Assembly (NCBI RefSeq): GCF_003939025.1
Contig: NZ_RQIH01000013.1
Span: forward strand, 62,001 to 126,000
Origin: Rhizobium sophoriradicis
GTDB taxonomy: Bacteria > Pseudomonadota > Alphaproteobacteria > Rhizobiales > Rhizobiaceae
Direction: 5' to 3'
DNA length: 64,000 bases
The position numbers and the translations under genes are program-made. Under the pieces are notes generated by a model. The model saw only the letters and a program-made list of their open reading frames with translations, did not search any database and was not told where the DNA came from. Below are positions 1-7,927 of this stretch, one piece after another (the first letter of the stretch is position 1; each line of letters begins with the position of its first letter).

Positions 1-212
1 AGTCGACCAAGATCGTCGACCGCGCCACCGGCGAGGTGATGTACGGCGAAGTGCCGCCCTATTCGGTCGTCGTCGCCGGTTCGATGGCTTCGGCCAATGC
101 GACGATGGCAAACGGCCAGCCGGCGCCGCATCTCTACTGCGCCGTTATCGTCAAGCGCGTCGACGAACAGACCCGCTCCAAGACCGGCATCAACGAGCTG
201 CTCAGAGATTGA
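1..212 (+). CDS. dapD: 2,3,4,5-tetrahydropyridine-2,6-dicarboxylate N-succinyltransferase, C-terminal part
   Basis: The window opens inside this gene; only about the last 69 codons are present, read from base 3 to a TGA ending at 212. DapD succinylates tetrahydrodipicolinate in the cytoplasm, in the DAP/lysine branch that also feeds peptidoglycan. The visible tail has the late left-handed beta-helix and C-terminal segment of the family (GEVPPYSVVVAGSMA, then a LYCAVIVKRVDEQTR stretch), which is typical of the alphaproteobacterial enzyme. The partner enzyme DapE follows 99 bp downstream on the same strand. The 5' part lies outside the window, so length and start cannot be judged. Confidence 0.88.
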   Translation, partial: STKIVDRATGEVMYGEVPPYSVVVAGSMASANATMANGQPAPHLYCAVIVKRVDEQTRSKTGINELLRD

Positions 213-311
213 TGACACCGGCACATTGATCCGGTAAACAGACGGCTTCTTTTACGCGAGGCGGCTCCGCCTTGCCATGTCTTTGCCATTCCCGCCGGAT
301 AGTTCGACGCC

Positions 312-1505
312 ATGACCGCTACCGACCCCGTCGCCAATCTCCAGACGTTGATTCGCTGCCCGTCCGTGACGCCCGCCGAAGGCGGCGCGCTCGCGGCGCT
401 CGACGCCATGCTCACGCCGCTCGGCTTTACGGTCGACAAGGTGACGGCACGCGAAGAGGGCACAGCCGATATCGAGAACCTCTATGCCCGCCTCGGCCGC
501 GACGGCCCGCACCTGATGTTTGCCGGCCACACCGACGTCGTGCCGGTCGGCGACGAGGGCGCCTGGACACATCCGCCGTTTGCCGCCGAGATATCAAAGG
601 GCGAGCTCTTCGGCCGCGGCGCCGTCGACATGAAGGGCGGCATCGCCTGCTTCGTCGCAGCCGTCGCCCGCCATATCGAAAAGAACGGCGAGCCGGCCGG
701 CTCGATCTCCCTGCTGATTACCGGCGACGAAGAAGGTCCGGCGATCAACGGCACGGTCAAGCTGCTGCAATGGGCGGCTGAGCGCGGCGAGCACTGGGAC
801 GCCTGCCTGGTCGGTGAACCCACAAATCCCGACCGGCTCGGCGACATGATCAAGATCGGCCGGCGCGGGTCGCTGTCGGGCAGGATCACCGTGCACGGAG
901 TGCAGGGCCACGCCGCCTATCCCCACCTCGCCGACAATCCGGTGCGCGGCATCGTCCAGCTGACGCAGGCGCTGATGGATCCGCCCTTCGACGGCGGCAC
1001 CGACGATTTCCAGCCGTCGAACCTCGAAGTGACGACGGTCGATGTCGGCAATCCTGCCACCAACGTCATTCCGGCAAAGGCATCGGCAAGCTTCAACATC
1101 CGCTTCAACGACAGCTGGACGGTCGACACGCTGCGTGCGGAAATCCTGCGGCGGCTCGATGCCGCCGCAGGCGACGGTCAACTGCGTCCGGGCCGGGAGC
1201 CGGTGAAATACGATATCGTCTGGGCCGACCGGCCGAGCCACGTCTTTCTCACCCGCAACAATGCTTTGATCGCCTCGCTGTCTTCGGCCGTCGAAAGCGT
1301 CACCGGCCGGTCGCCGGCGCTTTCGACCACCGGCGGCACGTCCGATGCCCGCTTCATCAAGGACTATTGCCCGGTTGTCGAGTTCGGCCTGGTCGGTCAG
1401 ACGATGCACATGGTCGACGAGCGTGTCGCCGTTGCCGATCTGGAGACGCTGACGGCGATCTACGAGACCTTCATCGACCGCTGGTTCGCCCATGCCGGGT
1501 CTTAA
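312..1505 (+). CDS. dapE: Succinyl-diaminopimelate desuccinylase
   Basis: A 397-residue M20-family metallohydrolase that removes succinate from N-succinyl-LL-2,6-diaminopimelate. Visible metal-site motifs are GHTDVVPVG (His73, Asp75), GRGAVDMKGG (Asp106) and the catalytic pair GDEEGPA (Glu140/Glu141), and the late GQTMHMVDE motif carries the last His ligand. The dimerisation insert lies between about residues 180 and 295. Length matches the family. The ATG at 312 gives the usual N-terminus, beginning with a short lead and then NLQTLIRCPSVTP. It follows dapD and overlaps the next membrane-protein gene by 14 bp, suggesting one transcript. Confidence 0.95.
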   Translation: MTATDPVANLQTLIRCPSVTPAEGGALAALDAMLTPLGFTVDKVTAREEGTADIENLYARLGRDGPHLMFAGHTDVVPVGDEGAWTHPPFAAEISKGELFGRGAVDMKGGIACFVAAVARHIEKNGEPAGSISLLITGDEEGPAINGTVKLLQWAAERGEHWDACLVGEPTNPDRLGDMIKIGRRGSLSGRITVHGVQGHAAYPHLADNPVRGIVQLTQALMDPPFDGGTDDFQPSNLEVTTVDVGNPATNVIPAKASASFNIRFNDSWTVDTLRAEILRRLDAAAGDGQLRPGREPVKYDIVWADRPSHVFLTRNNALIASLSSAVESVTGRSPALSTTGGTSDARFIKDYCPVVEFGLVGQTMHMVDERVAVADLETLTAIYETFIDRWFAHAGS

Positions 1506-2088
1506 GGAAGTCCAGTATTATCTGGCCGGCCTGTGGCTGCTGATCCGGATGGATCCGCGCGGCTTCCGCTTCCTCGATCTGTCGGAGCGCGGCGTCAACC
1601 GATCGTTCTGGGCGATGGCCTGGTGCCTGCCGCCGATGGGTATTTCCTGGCTGTGGTGGCGACAGGCCTTCCTGCGGTCGATGCCGCCGGAAGCCGACGT
1701 CGATTTTGCCTTCTTTATCAGGCTCGGCCTCGTCGAGGTCGCCAACTGGTTCGTGCCGCTGGTCTTTGCCGGGCTGCTGCTGCTGGCCTTCCGCATGGGC
1801 GAGCGCTTCGCCCCCGTCGTCGTCAGCGTCAACTGGCTCGGCGTGCCGCTCTCCTATATCAACGGCCTGCTGCTGGCGCTGGTGTTCTTCCTGCCCGGCA
1901 CCGTCGGCCTCGTCTCGCTGCTGCTGCTCGCCTTCATGCTGGCGCAGGTCTTCGCGCTGGCACGAATCCTCCGGATGATCTGCCATGATCACGCGCTGAT
2001 GGTCGGCGCGCTGACGCTGGTGCTGCTGGTGCCGTCGATGATCCTTTCGGAATATCTGCAGCACTTCCTCGGCATCTATCCCGCATGA
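1492..2088 (+). CDS. Conserved membrane protein of unknown function
   Basis: A 198-residue protein that I do not recognise by function. It starts inside the last codons of dapE (14-bp overlap), so it is probably translationally coupled to it. The N-terminal 35 residues are amphipathic (YYLAGLWLLIRMDPRGFRFLDLSERG). After that come about four or five hydrophobic stretches, near residues 38-55, 75-95, 105-130, 135-155 and 165-185, with few charges, which indicates an inner-membrane protein. It ends 17 bp before the convergent truA gene. Coding character is normal for the region, so it is likely real. Its link to DAP synthesis rests only on position. Confidence 0.75.
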   Translation: MPGLKEVQYYLAGLWLLIRMDPRGFRFLDLSERGVNRSFWAMAWCLPPMGISWLWWRQAFLRSMPPEADVDFAFFIRLGLVEVANWFVPLVFAGLLLLAFRMGERFAPVVVSVNWLGVPLSYINGLLLALVFFLPGTVGLVSLLLLAFMLAQVFALARILRMICHDHALMVGALTLVLLVPSMILSEYLQHFLGIYPA

Positions 2089-2105
2089 GCCGGGACGCGG
2101 AGGCT

Positions 2106-2912
2106 CTACGATAGATCGTCACCGTCATCGGTGTCAGTGAGCGGCCTGCGGCGGTCGGTGATCACCTCGGGATAATCCACCTGCAGGAAATAAAGCCCGT
2201 CGGGCGGCGCCACCGGGCCGCAGGCCTTGCGGTTGCGCGCTTCGAGCGCCGCCTCGACATCGTCGGGCGTCCACTTGCCTTCGCCGGCGAGCTTCAACGT
2301 GCCGGCGAAGGAACGGATCTGGTTGTGGAGGAAGCTCTGCGCGGTGGCGCGGATTTCGATCAGCGCGCCGCTGCGCGTCACGTCGAGCCGGTCGAGGGTG
2401 CGCACCGGGCTGTTTGCCTGGCAGTGGGCGGAGCGGAAGGTGGAGAAATCGTGCCGGCCGACCAGTCGCTGGGCGGCGGCATGCATGACCTCATGGTCGA
2501 GTGTCTTCGGCACCCACCAGGCCTTGCCGGCTTCGAGCGCCAGCGGCGCCCGGCGGCTGACGATACGGTAGAGATAATGGCGACGGAGCGCCGAGAAGCG
2601 GGCATCGAAGAATTCGGGAACCGCCTCGACGTCGAGAATGGAGACGCGCTCGCCGGCAAGCCTCAGATGCGCATTCAGCGCATTCTGCAGCTGATAGGGC
2701 GACCATTCCTTGGAAAGATCGACATGAATCACCTGTCCCATGGCGTGGACGCCGGAATCGGTGCGGCCGGCGCCGCGGACCGAAACGGTCTCGCCGGTCA
2801 ACGACAGCACCGCGGCTTCGAGCGCACCTTGCACCGACGGACCGTTCTCCTGCCGCTGCCAGCCGACATAGGGGCCGCCGTCATATTCGACGGTCATGCG
2901 GTAACGCGGCAT
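2106..2912 (-). CDS. truA: tRNA pseudouridine(38-40) synthase
   Basis: A 268-residue TruA enzyme that isomerises uridines 38-40 in the anticodon arm of many tRNAs. The signature GAGRTDSGVHA holds the catalytic aspartate (Asp52). The N-terminus RMTVEYDGGPYVGWQRQ is the classic start of the family, and LHNQIRSFAGTL, near the C-terminus, is also typical. The start codon overlaps the fmt stop by one base (TGATG arrangement), so fmt and truA are translationally coupled in a def-fmt-truA group. The protein runs about 15-20 acidic residues past the usual core. Confidence 0.96.
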   Translation of the reverse strand: MPRYRMTVEYDGGPYVGWQRQENGPSVQGALEAAVLSLTGETVSVRGAGRTDSGVHAMGQVIHVDLSKEWSPYQLQNALNAHLRLAGERVSILDVEAVPEFFDARFSALRRHYLYRIVSRRAPLALEAGKAWWVPKTLDHEVMHAAAQRLVGRHDFSTFRSAHCQANSPVRTLDRLDVTRSGALIEIRATAQSFLHNQIRSFAGTLKLAGEGKWTPDDVEAALEARNRKACGPVAPPDGLYFLQVDYPEVITDRRRPLTDTDDGDDLS

Positions 2913-3847
2913 CAGGAGAGCCTCGTGCCTGCGCCAAGCGGCGTGCCCCGGAGGAAATCGGCCGCGGCGAGCGGCTTGCCGCCTGCCTTTTGCAGCCTGG
3001 TCAGCCGCACCGCGCCGGAAGCACAGGCAACGACGAGATCGTCCGTCAGCAGCTCACCGGCGGCGCCCTGCCCCTCAGCCAGCTCCGAGCCCAGCACCTT
3101 TACCCGTTCCGGCCTGCCGCCGATCTCAAGCTCGAACCAGGCGCCGGGGGATGGCGCCAGGCCACGGATATAATTGTGCACATCCCTGGCATCTCTTGCG
3201 AAGTCGATGCGCGTCTCGGCCTTGTCGATCTTGGCGGCGTAAAGCACGCCGTCTTGCGGCTGCGGCGTCAGCGGCAGGTCGTTCATTTCAAGCTTCACCA
3301 TGGCTTCCGCCATCGCCTTGGCGCCGACCTGCATCAGCCGGTCGTGCAATTCGCCAGCCGTCATGTTCGGGCCGATCTCGACTTCACGGGTCAGGGCGAC
3401 GGCGCCGGTATCGAGACCCTTGTCCATTTTCATCACCATCATGCCGGTCTTTGCATCGCCGGCCATAATCGCCCGCTGGATCGGCGCAGCACCCCGCCAG
3501 CGCGGCAGTAGCGAGGCATGGCCGTTATAGCAGCCGTCGCGAGTGCCGTTCAAAACCGCCTCGGGCAGCAGCAGCCCGTAGGCGACGACGACGGCGACAT
3601 CGGCCTTGAACGCGGCAAACCTCTCGCGCTCCTCCGCATCCCTAAAATTGACCGGCGTGAAGACCGGGAGACCAAGCAGCTCGGCCGCCTGATGCACCGG
3701 CGATTTCTGGAGATCGAGCCCGCGCCGCCCGCCCGGCCGCGGCGGCTGCGTATAGACGGCGACGATCCTGTGGCCGGCGTCGACGAGCAGGCGCAGGGTC
3801 GGAACGGAAAACTCCGGGGTTCCCATGAAAATGATGCTAAGAGACAT
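2912..3847 (-). CDS. fmt: Methionyl-tRNA formyltransferase
   Basis: A 311-residue enzyme that formylates Met-tRNAfMet for translation initiation. The N-terminal domain begins SLSIIFMGTPEFSVPTL, the formyltransferase signature, and contains NGHASLLPRWRGAAPIQRAI with the catalytic Asn and His. The C-terminal OB-like domain follows from about residue 205. I chose the ATG at 3847, which gives the canonical MSLxIIFMGTP start; an in-frame TTG 24 bp upstream would overlap the toxin gene's stop and is less likely. Normally fmt sits directly behind def. Here a toxin-antitoxin pair separates them. Confidence 0.95.
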   Translation of the reverse strand: MSLSIIFMGTPEFSVPTLRLLVDAGHRIVAVYTQPPRPGGRRGLDLQKSPVHQAAELLGLPVFTPVNFRDAEERERFAAFKADVAVVVAYGLLLPEAVLNGTRDGCYNGHASLLPRWRGAAPIQRAIMAGDAKTGMMVMKMDKGLDTGAVALTREVEIGPNMTAGELHDRLMQVGAKAMAEAMVKLEMNDLPLTPQPQDGVLYAAKIDKAETRIDFARDARDVHNYIRGLAPSPGAWFELEIGGRPERVKVLGSELAEGQGAAGELLTDDLVVACASGAVRLTRLQKAGGKPLAAADFLRGTPLGAGTRLS

Positions 3848-3867
3848 TCTATCTCGCCAATTGAGGA

Positions 3868-4287
3868 TCAACCGTCTTCAAACGGGTCTACGAGCTTGAG
3901 ATCAAGCCCCTCGAAATCTCTGGTGTTGCGGGTGGCGAGCGTGGCGCCGTTTGCAAGGCAGATGGCGGCGATCATCGCGTCCTTGGTCTCCATCGGCCGT
4001 CCCGCCTTCCTGCGCTGCGCGGCCAGGAGGCCGTAACGATTGGCCGCGCTCAGGGAAAAACCGAGCACGCGGCCGGCAAATTCCGACTCGATCCTGTTGA
4101 AGTCGGATATCAATGTTGCCTTCCGCCTGCCGTCATTAAGAAGTTCAAGACCATAGCGCATTTCAGCGACGGCGATCGTCGTCAGGAAAAGCATCTCGAC
4201 GTCGTAACCATCAAGCCAGCTCAATATCCGCTCGCTATGGGTCCTCCCCTGCAACTCGGAAATCACATTCGTATCGAGGACGATCAT
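3868..4287 (-). CDS. PIN-domain toxin (FitB/VapC type)
   Basis: A 139-residue PIN-domain protein, probably an RNA-cleaving toxin. It opens MIVLDTNVISELQ, where Asp5 and Glu11 fit the first acidic metal ligands. Further acids follow in AVAEMRYGLE (Glu) and near the C-terminus in METKDAMIAAICLANG (Asp). The length, the early GRTHSERILSWL and the ending TRNTRDFEGLDLKLVDPFEDG resemble the FitB/StbB subgroup. Its start overlaps the antitoxin stop by four bases, the usual coupling for such pairs. It lies inside the def-fmt interval and may be a mobile addition. The target is unknown. Confidence 0.9.
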   Translation of the reverse strand: MIVLDTNVISELQGRTHSERILSWLDGYDVEMLFLTTIAVAEMRYGLELLNDGRRKATLISDFNRIESEFAGRVLGFSLSAANRYGLLAAQRRKAGRPMETKDAMIAAICLANGATLATRNTRDFEGLDLKLVDPFEDG

Positions 4288-4544
4288 GTGTCGAAGCGCG
4301 GCGGTTCGCGGTCGTGTTCGTGACGAGATGCGGCGATAGCTTCCACTTCCTCATCGCTTAACTTTTCATCGCTCATCAGCGAGCGCAGGCGCTGCCCGGC
4401 GGAAGCCCCCGAACGCCCGACCGCAATCTGCCGGCGGATGATTTCGATCGCCTCTTCCGAAAGGCTGCGGCCATTACGCTGCGCGCTTTCCTGAAGTTGC
4501 CGCTTCATTGCGTCTGGAACATCGCGAATAAGCAGGTCACCCAT
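4284..4544 (-). CDS. Ribbon-helix-helix antitoxin (FitA type)
   Basis: An 86-residue protein opening MGDLLIRDVPDAMKRQLQES, the beta-strand and first helix of a ribbon-helix-helix DNA-binding domain (residues 1-42). The second helix is SLSEEAIEIIRRQI. The remaining tail, acidic and ending in RHEHDREPPRFDT, probably wraps the toxin. It pairs with the PIN toxin downstream through a four-base overlap. A clear GGAGGT ribosome-binding site sits just upstream of the ATG, and a perfect palindrome lies within 12 bp of the start, fitting autorepression by the antitoxin-toxin complex. Confidence 0.9.
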   Translation of the reverse strand: MGDLLIRDVPDAMKRQLQESAQRNGRSLSEEAIEIIRRQIAVGRSGASAGQRLRSLMSDEKLSDEEVEAIAASRHEHDREPPRFDT

Positions 4545-4555
4545 TCGGCACCTCC

Positions 4556-4580
4556 ATTATGATATCAACGATATCATAAT
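4556..4580. promoter_or_regulatory. Operator palindrome of the toxin-antitoxin pair
   Basis: A perfect inverted repeat with 11-bp arms (ATTATGATATC and its complement) around a 3-bp centre. It is AT-rich in a GC-rich region and lies immediately upstream of the antitoxin's GGAGGT and ATG. Ribbon-helix-helix antitoxins such as FitA bind palindromes of this kind. Binding of the pair here is inferred. Confidence 0.8.
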
Positions 4581-4609
4581 GCTTTGTCGAATCATTTTCA
4601 ACGCAACGC

Positions 4610-5125
4610 TCAGAGCGTCTTGGATTTCGCCGCCTTGGTGAACTTCTTGATCACCATCTCTCGCTTCAGCCGCGAAATATAATCGATGAACAGCACGCCG
4701 TTCAGATGGTCGATCTCGTGCTGCAGGCAGGTGGCGAGCAGGCCGTCGGCTTCCACCGTCTGTTCCTTGCCATTGCGGTCGAGATATTTGACCGAGACGA
4801 CAGCCGGGCGTTCGACCTCGGCATAATAATCGGGAATCGACAGGCAGCCTTCCTCATAGACCGAGCGTTCGTCGGAGGATTTGACGATCTCGGGATTGAT
4901 GAAGACCTGCGGCTGCTTTTCCTCGCCCTCGCGCGACACATCGATGACGAGCATGCGGCGCGGCACGCCGATCTGGATGGCGGCAAGACCGATGCCCGGC
5001 GCGTCGTACATGGTTTCCAGCATGTCGTCGGCAAGGCGCTGCAGGTCGGCGTCCACCCGCTCGATCGGCTGGGACAGCTGGCGGAGAATGGGATCGGGAA
5101 GAATGATGAGTGGCTTGATGGTCAT
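4610..5125 (-). CDS. def: Peptide deformylase
   Basis: A 171-residue metalloenzyme that removes the N-formyl group from new proteins. All three motifs are present: GIGLAAIQIG (motif 1, with Ile where Pro is usual), EEGCLSIP (motif 2, Cys ligand) and HEIDHLNGVLFID (motif 3, two His ligands and the catalytic Glu). I chose the ATG at 5125, giving MTIKPLIILPDPILRQ, rather than the upstream in-frame ATG that adds four residues. It is first in a reverse-strand def-fmt-truA group and is divergent from rmuC. The region between this gene and fmt holds the toxin-antitoxin pair. Confidence 0.95.
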   Translation of the reverse strand: MTIKPLIILPDPILRQLSQPIERVDADLQRLADDMLETMYDAPGIGLAAIQIGVPRRMLVIDVSREGEEKQPQVFINPEIVKSSDERSVYEEGCLSIPDYYAEVERPAVVSVKYLDRNGKEQTVEADGLLATCLQHEIDHLNGVLFIDYISRLKREMVIKKFTKAAKSKTL

Positions 5126-5424
5126 GGGCGTTCCCATAACCCATCTTTTCCCACTATGGAATTATCCGGCAGGCGGGGATTGCTGTTTTTTGCATCCCCG
5201 CCCGGAATTCCGCCATATTTGTCTCACGCCGCCCGGCGGGCAGCAATGACCGAACGGCCGTCCGGCCTTGCCCGGAAGCGCTGCGCAGCGCGATCAGGTT
5301 CTCCACCTCGGCCGCGATTTTCGGCTTTGCGAACAAGACGCGCGGCCTCGGAAGATATTGAGGATCGCCGGTTGCGTTCACGTTTTGATCTATATCTTGC
5401 CGCATCTTCTGTTATGGTTGCGCC
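5126..5424. other. Divergent intergenic region between def and rmuC
   Basis: About 300 bp with no convincing gene. It holds an inverted repeat with 9-bp arms (GGCGGGGAT at 5172-5180 and its complement at 5194-5202) around a T-rich 13-base loop, and should contain the promoters for both genes. I could not pick a confident -35/-10 pair. Confidence 0.5.
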
Positions 5425-6648
5425 ATGACCGTCACTTCCGAATCGCTCGCAGCTTCCGTCGCCTCCATCAGCCCGGCCATGCTGGCGCTGGCCGGCGGCG
5501 TTCTTGCAGCCCTCATCCTGCTGGTGATCGTGCTTTTTCTGCGCGCCGCCGGCCTTCGCCGCGAACAGGCGGAGGAGGCGGATCTGCGCGCCAGGGAGAG
5601 TGCGATGCGCATGGCCGAGCTTTTGAAGATCCAGGCGGAGATGCAGGGCCGCATCACCGCCATGGCCGAGGTCTTCGGCGCGCGGCAAAGCGAACTCAAT
5701 CAGTCGATCAACCAACGCCTCGATGGCATGTCGCAGCGCATGAGCTCGACGATCACCGAGCAGACCAAATCGACGCATGAGAACCTGCAGCGGCTGCAGG
5801 AGCGGCTGGCCGTCATCGATGCCGCCCAGAACAATATCCAGACGCTTGCCAAGGATGTGGTCGGGCTGCAGGCCATTCTTTCCAACAAGCAGACGCGCGG
5901 CGCCTTCGGCCAGTCGCGGATGGAAACGATCGTCGCCGACGGCCTGCCGATGGGCGCCTATGCCTTCCAGCAGACGCTGTCGAACGGCTCGCGGCCGGAT
6001 TGCACGATCCGCATGCCGAACGGCGCGCCGCCGCTCGTCATCGACGCGAAATTCCCGCTCGAAGCCTGGAACGCCATTCGCGACGCCGGCAGCCCCGAGG
6101 CCGGCAAGCTCGCCGGTCAGCAGTTCCGCCGCGACATGGAAATCCATATAAGGGATATTGCCGAGAAATACCTGATCCAGGGAGAAACCCAGGATACGGC
6201 CTTTCTCTTCGTGCCGTCCGAATCGATCTTTGCCGAACTCCACGAAAATTTCGAGCCGGTCGTGCAGAAGGCGCACCGGGCGCGCATCGTCATCGTCTCG
6301 CCGTCGCTGCTGATGCTGTCGATCCAGGTCATCCAGGCCGTGCTGAAGGACCAGCGCATGCGGGCGCAGGCGCATCTGATCCAGGGCGAGGTCGCGGCCC
6401 TGATGGACGATCTCGGCCGTCTCGACGAGCGGGTGCGCAAGCTGCAGGGCCATTTCGCCATGGCGCAGAAGGATATCGACATGGTGGTCACCTCGGCCGA
6501 CAAGCTGACCAGGCGCGGCGCCAAGATCGAAGCGCTGGAATTCGAGGCGGGCGGCGATATCAGGCCGGCCCGCGACGACGAAGCCCCGGCCAAATCGGTG
6601 GAAAGCCGCACCGGTCTTCTCAAGCTTCGGGTGGTTGACGAGGAGTGA
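5425..6648 (+). CDS. rmuC: DNA recombination protein RmuC
   Basis: A 407-residue RmuC-family protein. One transmembrane helix (about residues 18-41, rich in Ala, Leu and Val) anchors it. A long coiled coil of charged heptads follows to about residue 150, and then the RmuC nuclease-like domain (about 160-350), recognised by DGLPMGAYAFQQTLSNGSRPDC, LVIDAKFPLEAW and AFLFVPSES. In E. coli the family limits inversions at short repeats; the biochemical activity is only inferred. It is divergent from def and is followed 85 bp later by a sugar kinase. Confidence 0.92.
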   Translation: MTVTSESLAASVASISPAMLALAGGVLAALILLVIVLFLRAAGLRREQAEEADLRARESAMRMAELLKIQAEMQGRITAMAEVFGARQSELNQSINQRLDGMSQRMSSTITEQTKSTHENLQRLQERLAVIDAAQNNIQTLAKDVVGLQAILSNKQTRGAFGQSRMETIVADGLPMGAYAFQQTLSNGSRPDCTIRMPNGAPPLVIDAKFPLEAWNAIRDAGSPEAGKLAGQQFRRDMEIHIRDIAEKYLIQGETQDTAFLFVPSESIFAELHENFEPVVQKAHRARIVIVSPSLLMLSIQVIQAVLKDQRMRAQAHLIQGEVAALMDDLGRLDERVRKLQGHFAMAQKDIDMVVTSADKLTRRGAKIEALEFEAGGDIRPARDDEAPAKSVESRTGLLKLRVVDEE

Positions 6649-6733
6649 CCGCTTCGGGCAGTGTCTGCCGCGCATTTCAGACAAGAGTTGGAGCATGACG
6701 TCGCCGGCATGTTCCAAAGGACGGGACATCCTC

Positions 6734-7633
6734 ATGATCACAGTTTTCGGGTCCATCAACATGGATCTCATCGCCACGACAGGCCGCCTGCCGAAGCCCG
6801 GCGAGACGGTGGCCGGCAATAGCTTTGCCACGGCCGCCGGCGGCAAGGGCGCCAATCAGGCGCTGGCGGCGCGGCGCGCCGGCCGCTATGTGCATATGGT
6901 CGGCGCCGTCGGCAAGGATGGCTTTGCCGCCGACGCGCTCGCCCTGCTCGATGACGCCGGAACCGACCTCTCCCTCGTCAAACATGTCGACGGCCCCACC
7001 GGCACGGCGCTGATCCTCGTCGGCGGCGATGGCGAGAACATGATCGCCGTGGTCCCCGGCGCCAACGGCCGGGTGACGGCTGCCGATGCCGAGACCGCGG
7101 TCGGCAAGATGAGCGAAGGCGATATCCTCATGCTGCAGCTCGAAGTGCCGGTCGATGCCGTTGAACGTGCACTCTCGGCTGCCCGCGCCAAGGGCGTCAC
7201 CAGCATCCTCAACCTGGCGCCGCTGATTGCCGATGCGCCGCGTCTCGGGCGCCTGGCCGATATCGTCATCGCCAACGAAACCGAGTTCGAGCGGCTCGCC
7301 GGACAGGACGGCATGGACGCCGAGGCACGCGAGGCGGCCCTTCACCGCCTGCACCAGGAGACCGGCCAGACGTTGATCGTCACACTCGGCGGTGATGGTG
7401 TCATCGCCATTCGCGACGGCGTTATTTCCAGGGCGCAAGGCCTGAAAATCGAACCTGTCGATACCGTCGGTGCGGGAGATACCTTCTGCGGCTATTTCAC
7501 CGCCAGCCTCGACGAAGGCCTCGATTTTGCCTCGGCGCTACGCCGCGCGGCCGTCGCCGGCTCGCTCGCATGCCTCAAGGCGGGGGCGCAGCCTTCGATC
7601 CCGTCAAGCAAGGACGTCGCGGACAGAATATAG
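6734..7633 (+). CDS. rbsK: Ribokinase (PfkB-family sugar kinase)
   Basis: A 299-residue PfkB-family kinase. It opens MITVFGSINMDLIATTGRLPKPGETV and continues with GGKGANQALAARRAG, the ribokinase N-terminal signature. Near the end DTVGAGDTFCGYF is the second PfkB signature with the catalytic Asp. Length and motifs match ribokinase, which phosphorylates D-ribose at O5, although related pentose or nucleoside kinases cannot be excluded. The ATG at 6734 is chosen because upstream in-frame sequence lacks family similarity. There is no ribose transporter or regulator nearby, so it may serve salvage generally. Confidence 0.88.
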   Translation: MITVFGSINMDLIATTGRLPKPGETVAGNSFATAAGGKGANQALAARRAGRYVHMVGAVGKDGFAADALALLDDAGTDLSLVKHVDGPTGTALILVGGDGENMIAVVPGANGRVTAADAETAVGKMSEGDILMLQLEVPVDAVERALSAARAKGVTSILNLAPLIADAPRLGRLADIVIANETEFERLAGQDGMDAEAREAALHRLHQETGQTLIVTLGGDGVIAIRDGVISRAQGLKIEPVDTVGAGDTFCGYFTASLDEGLDFASALRRAAVAGSLACLKAGAQPSIPSSKDVADRI

Positions 7634-7796
7634 TTTCAGTCTCTTTGCGAAGCCGCCGAGAAAACCCGTTAGTTTTAAGGGAATTTCTGCGGCTTTCCTT
7701 GCCTCGACCATTCGAGTTTCATTCAAATTTAAGGTATTTCCGGCGATCTTCCTCATGGTCGCCGGCGCCCTTCGTTTTTGCAGCCGGCCGCCAGTT

Positions 7797-7846
7797 CAAA
7801 GTGCTGCAGCGTCACGTGGTGTCTTGAAAGACGCGCGCCGCTGCAG
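7797..7846. repeat. Dispersed GC-rich palindromic repeat, copy 1
   Basis: An intergenic element with CTGCAGCGTC on the left and GACGCGCGCCGCTGCAG on the right, able to form a stem-loop. Related copies lie at 37335-37365 and 58512-58565. The rest of the 7634-7927 spacer shows no gene. Confidence 0.6.
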
Positions 7847-7927
7847 GCGGCTGCTCCATGACGGGGCGATGCCTTCGCTCCTATCGCCGGAGAATGCCCG
7901 TTCGGCGTATCCTTGCCCGAGGACCCC

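Noticed and set aside
5224..6855. A 543-codon reverse-strand open frame over rmuC
   Set aside because: It is a codon-shadow of rmuC with low-complexity His/Arg/Asp runs, no domain and no start signal. The same applies to 7796-9880 over the chemoreceptor and 26384-28621 over tme.
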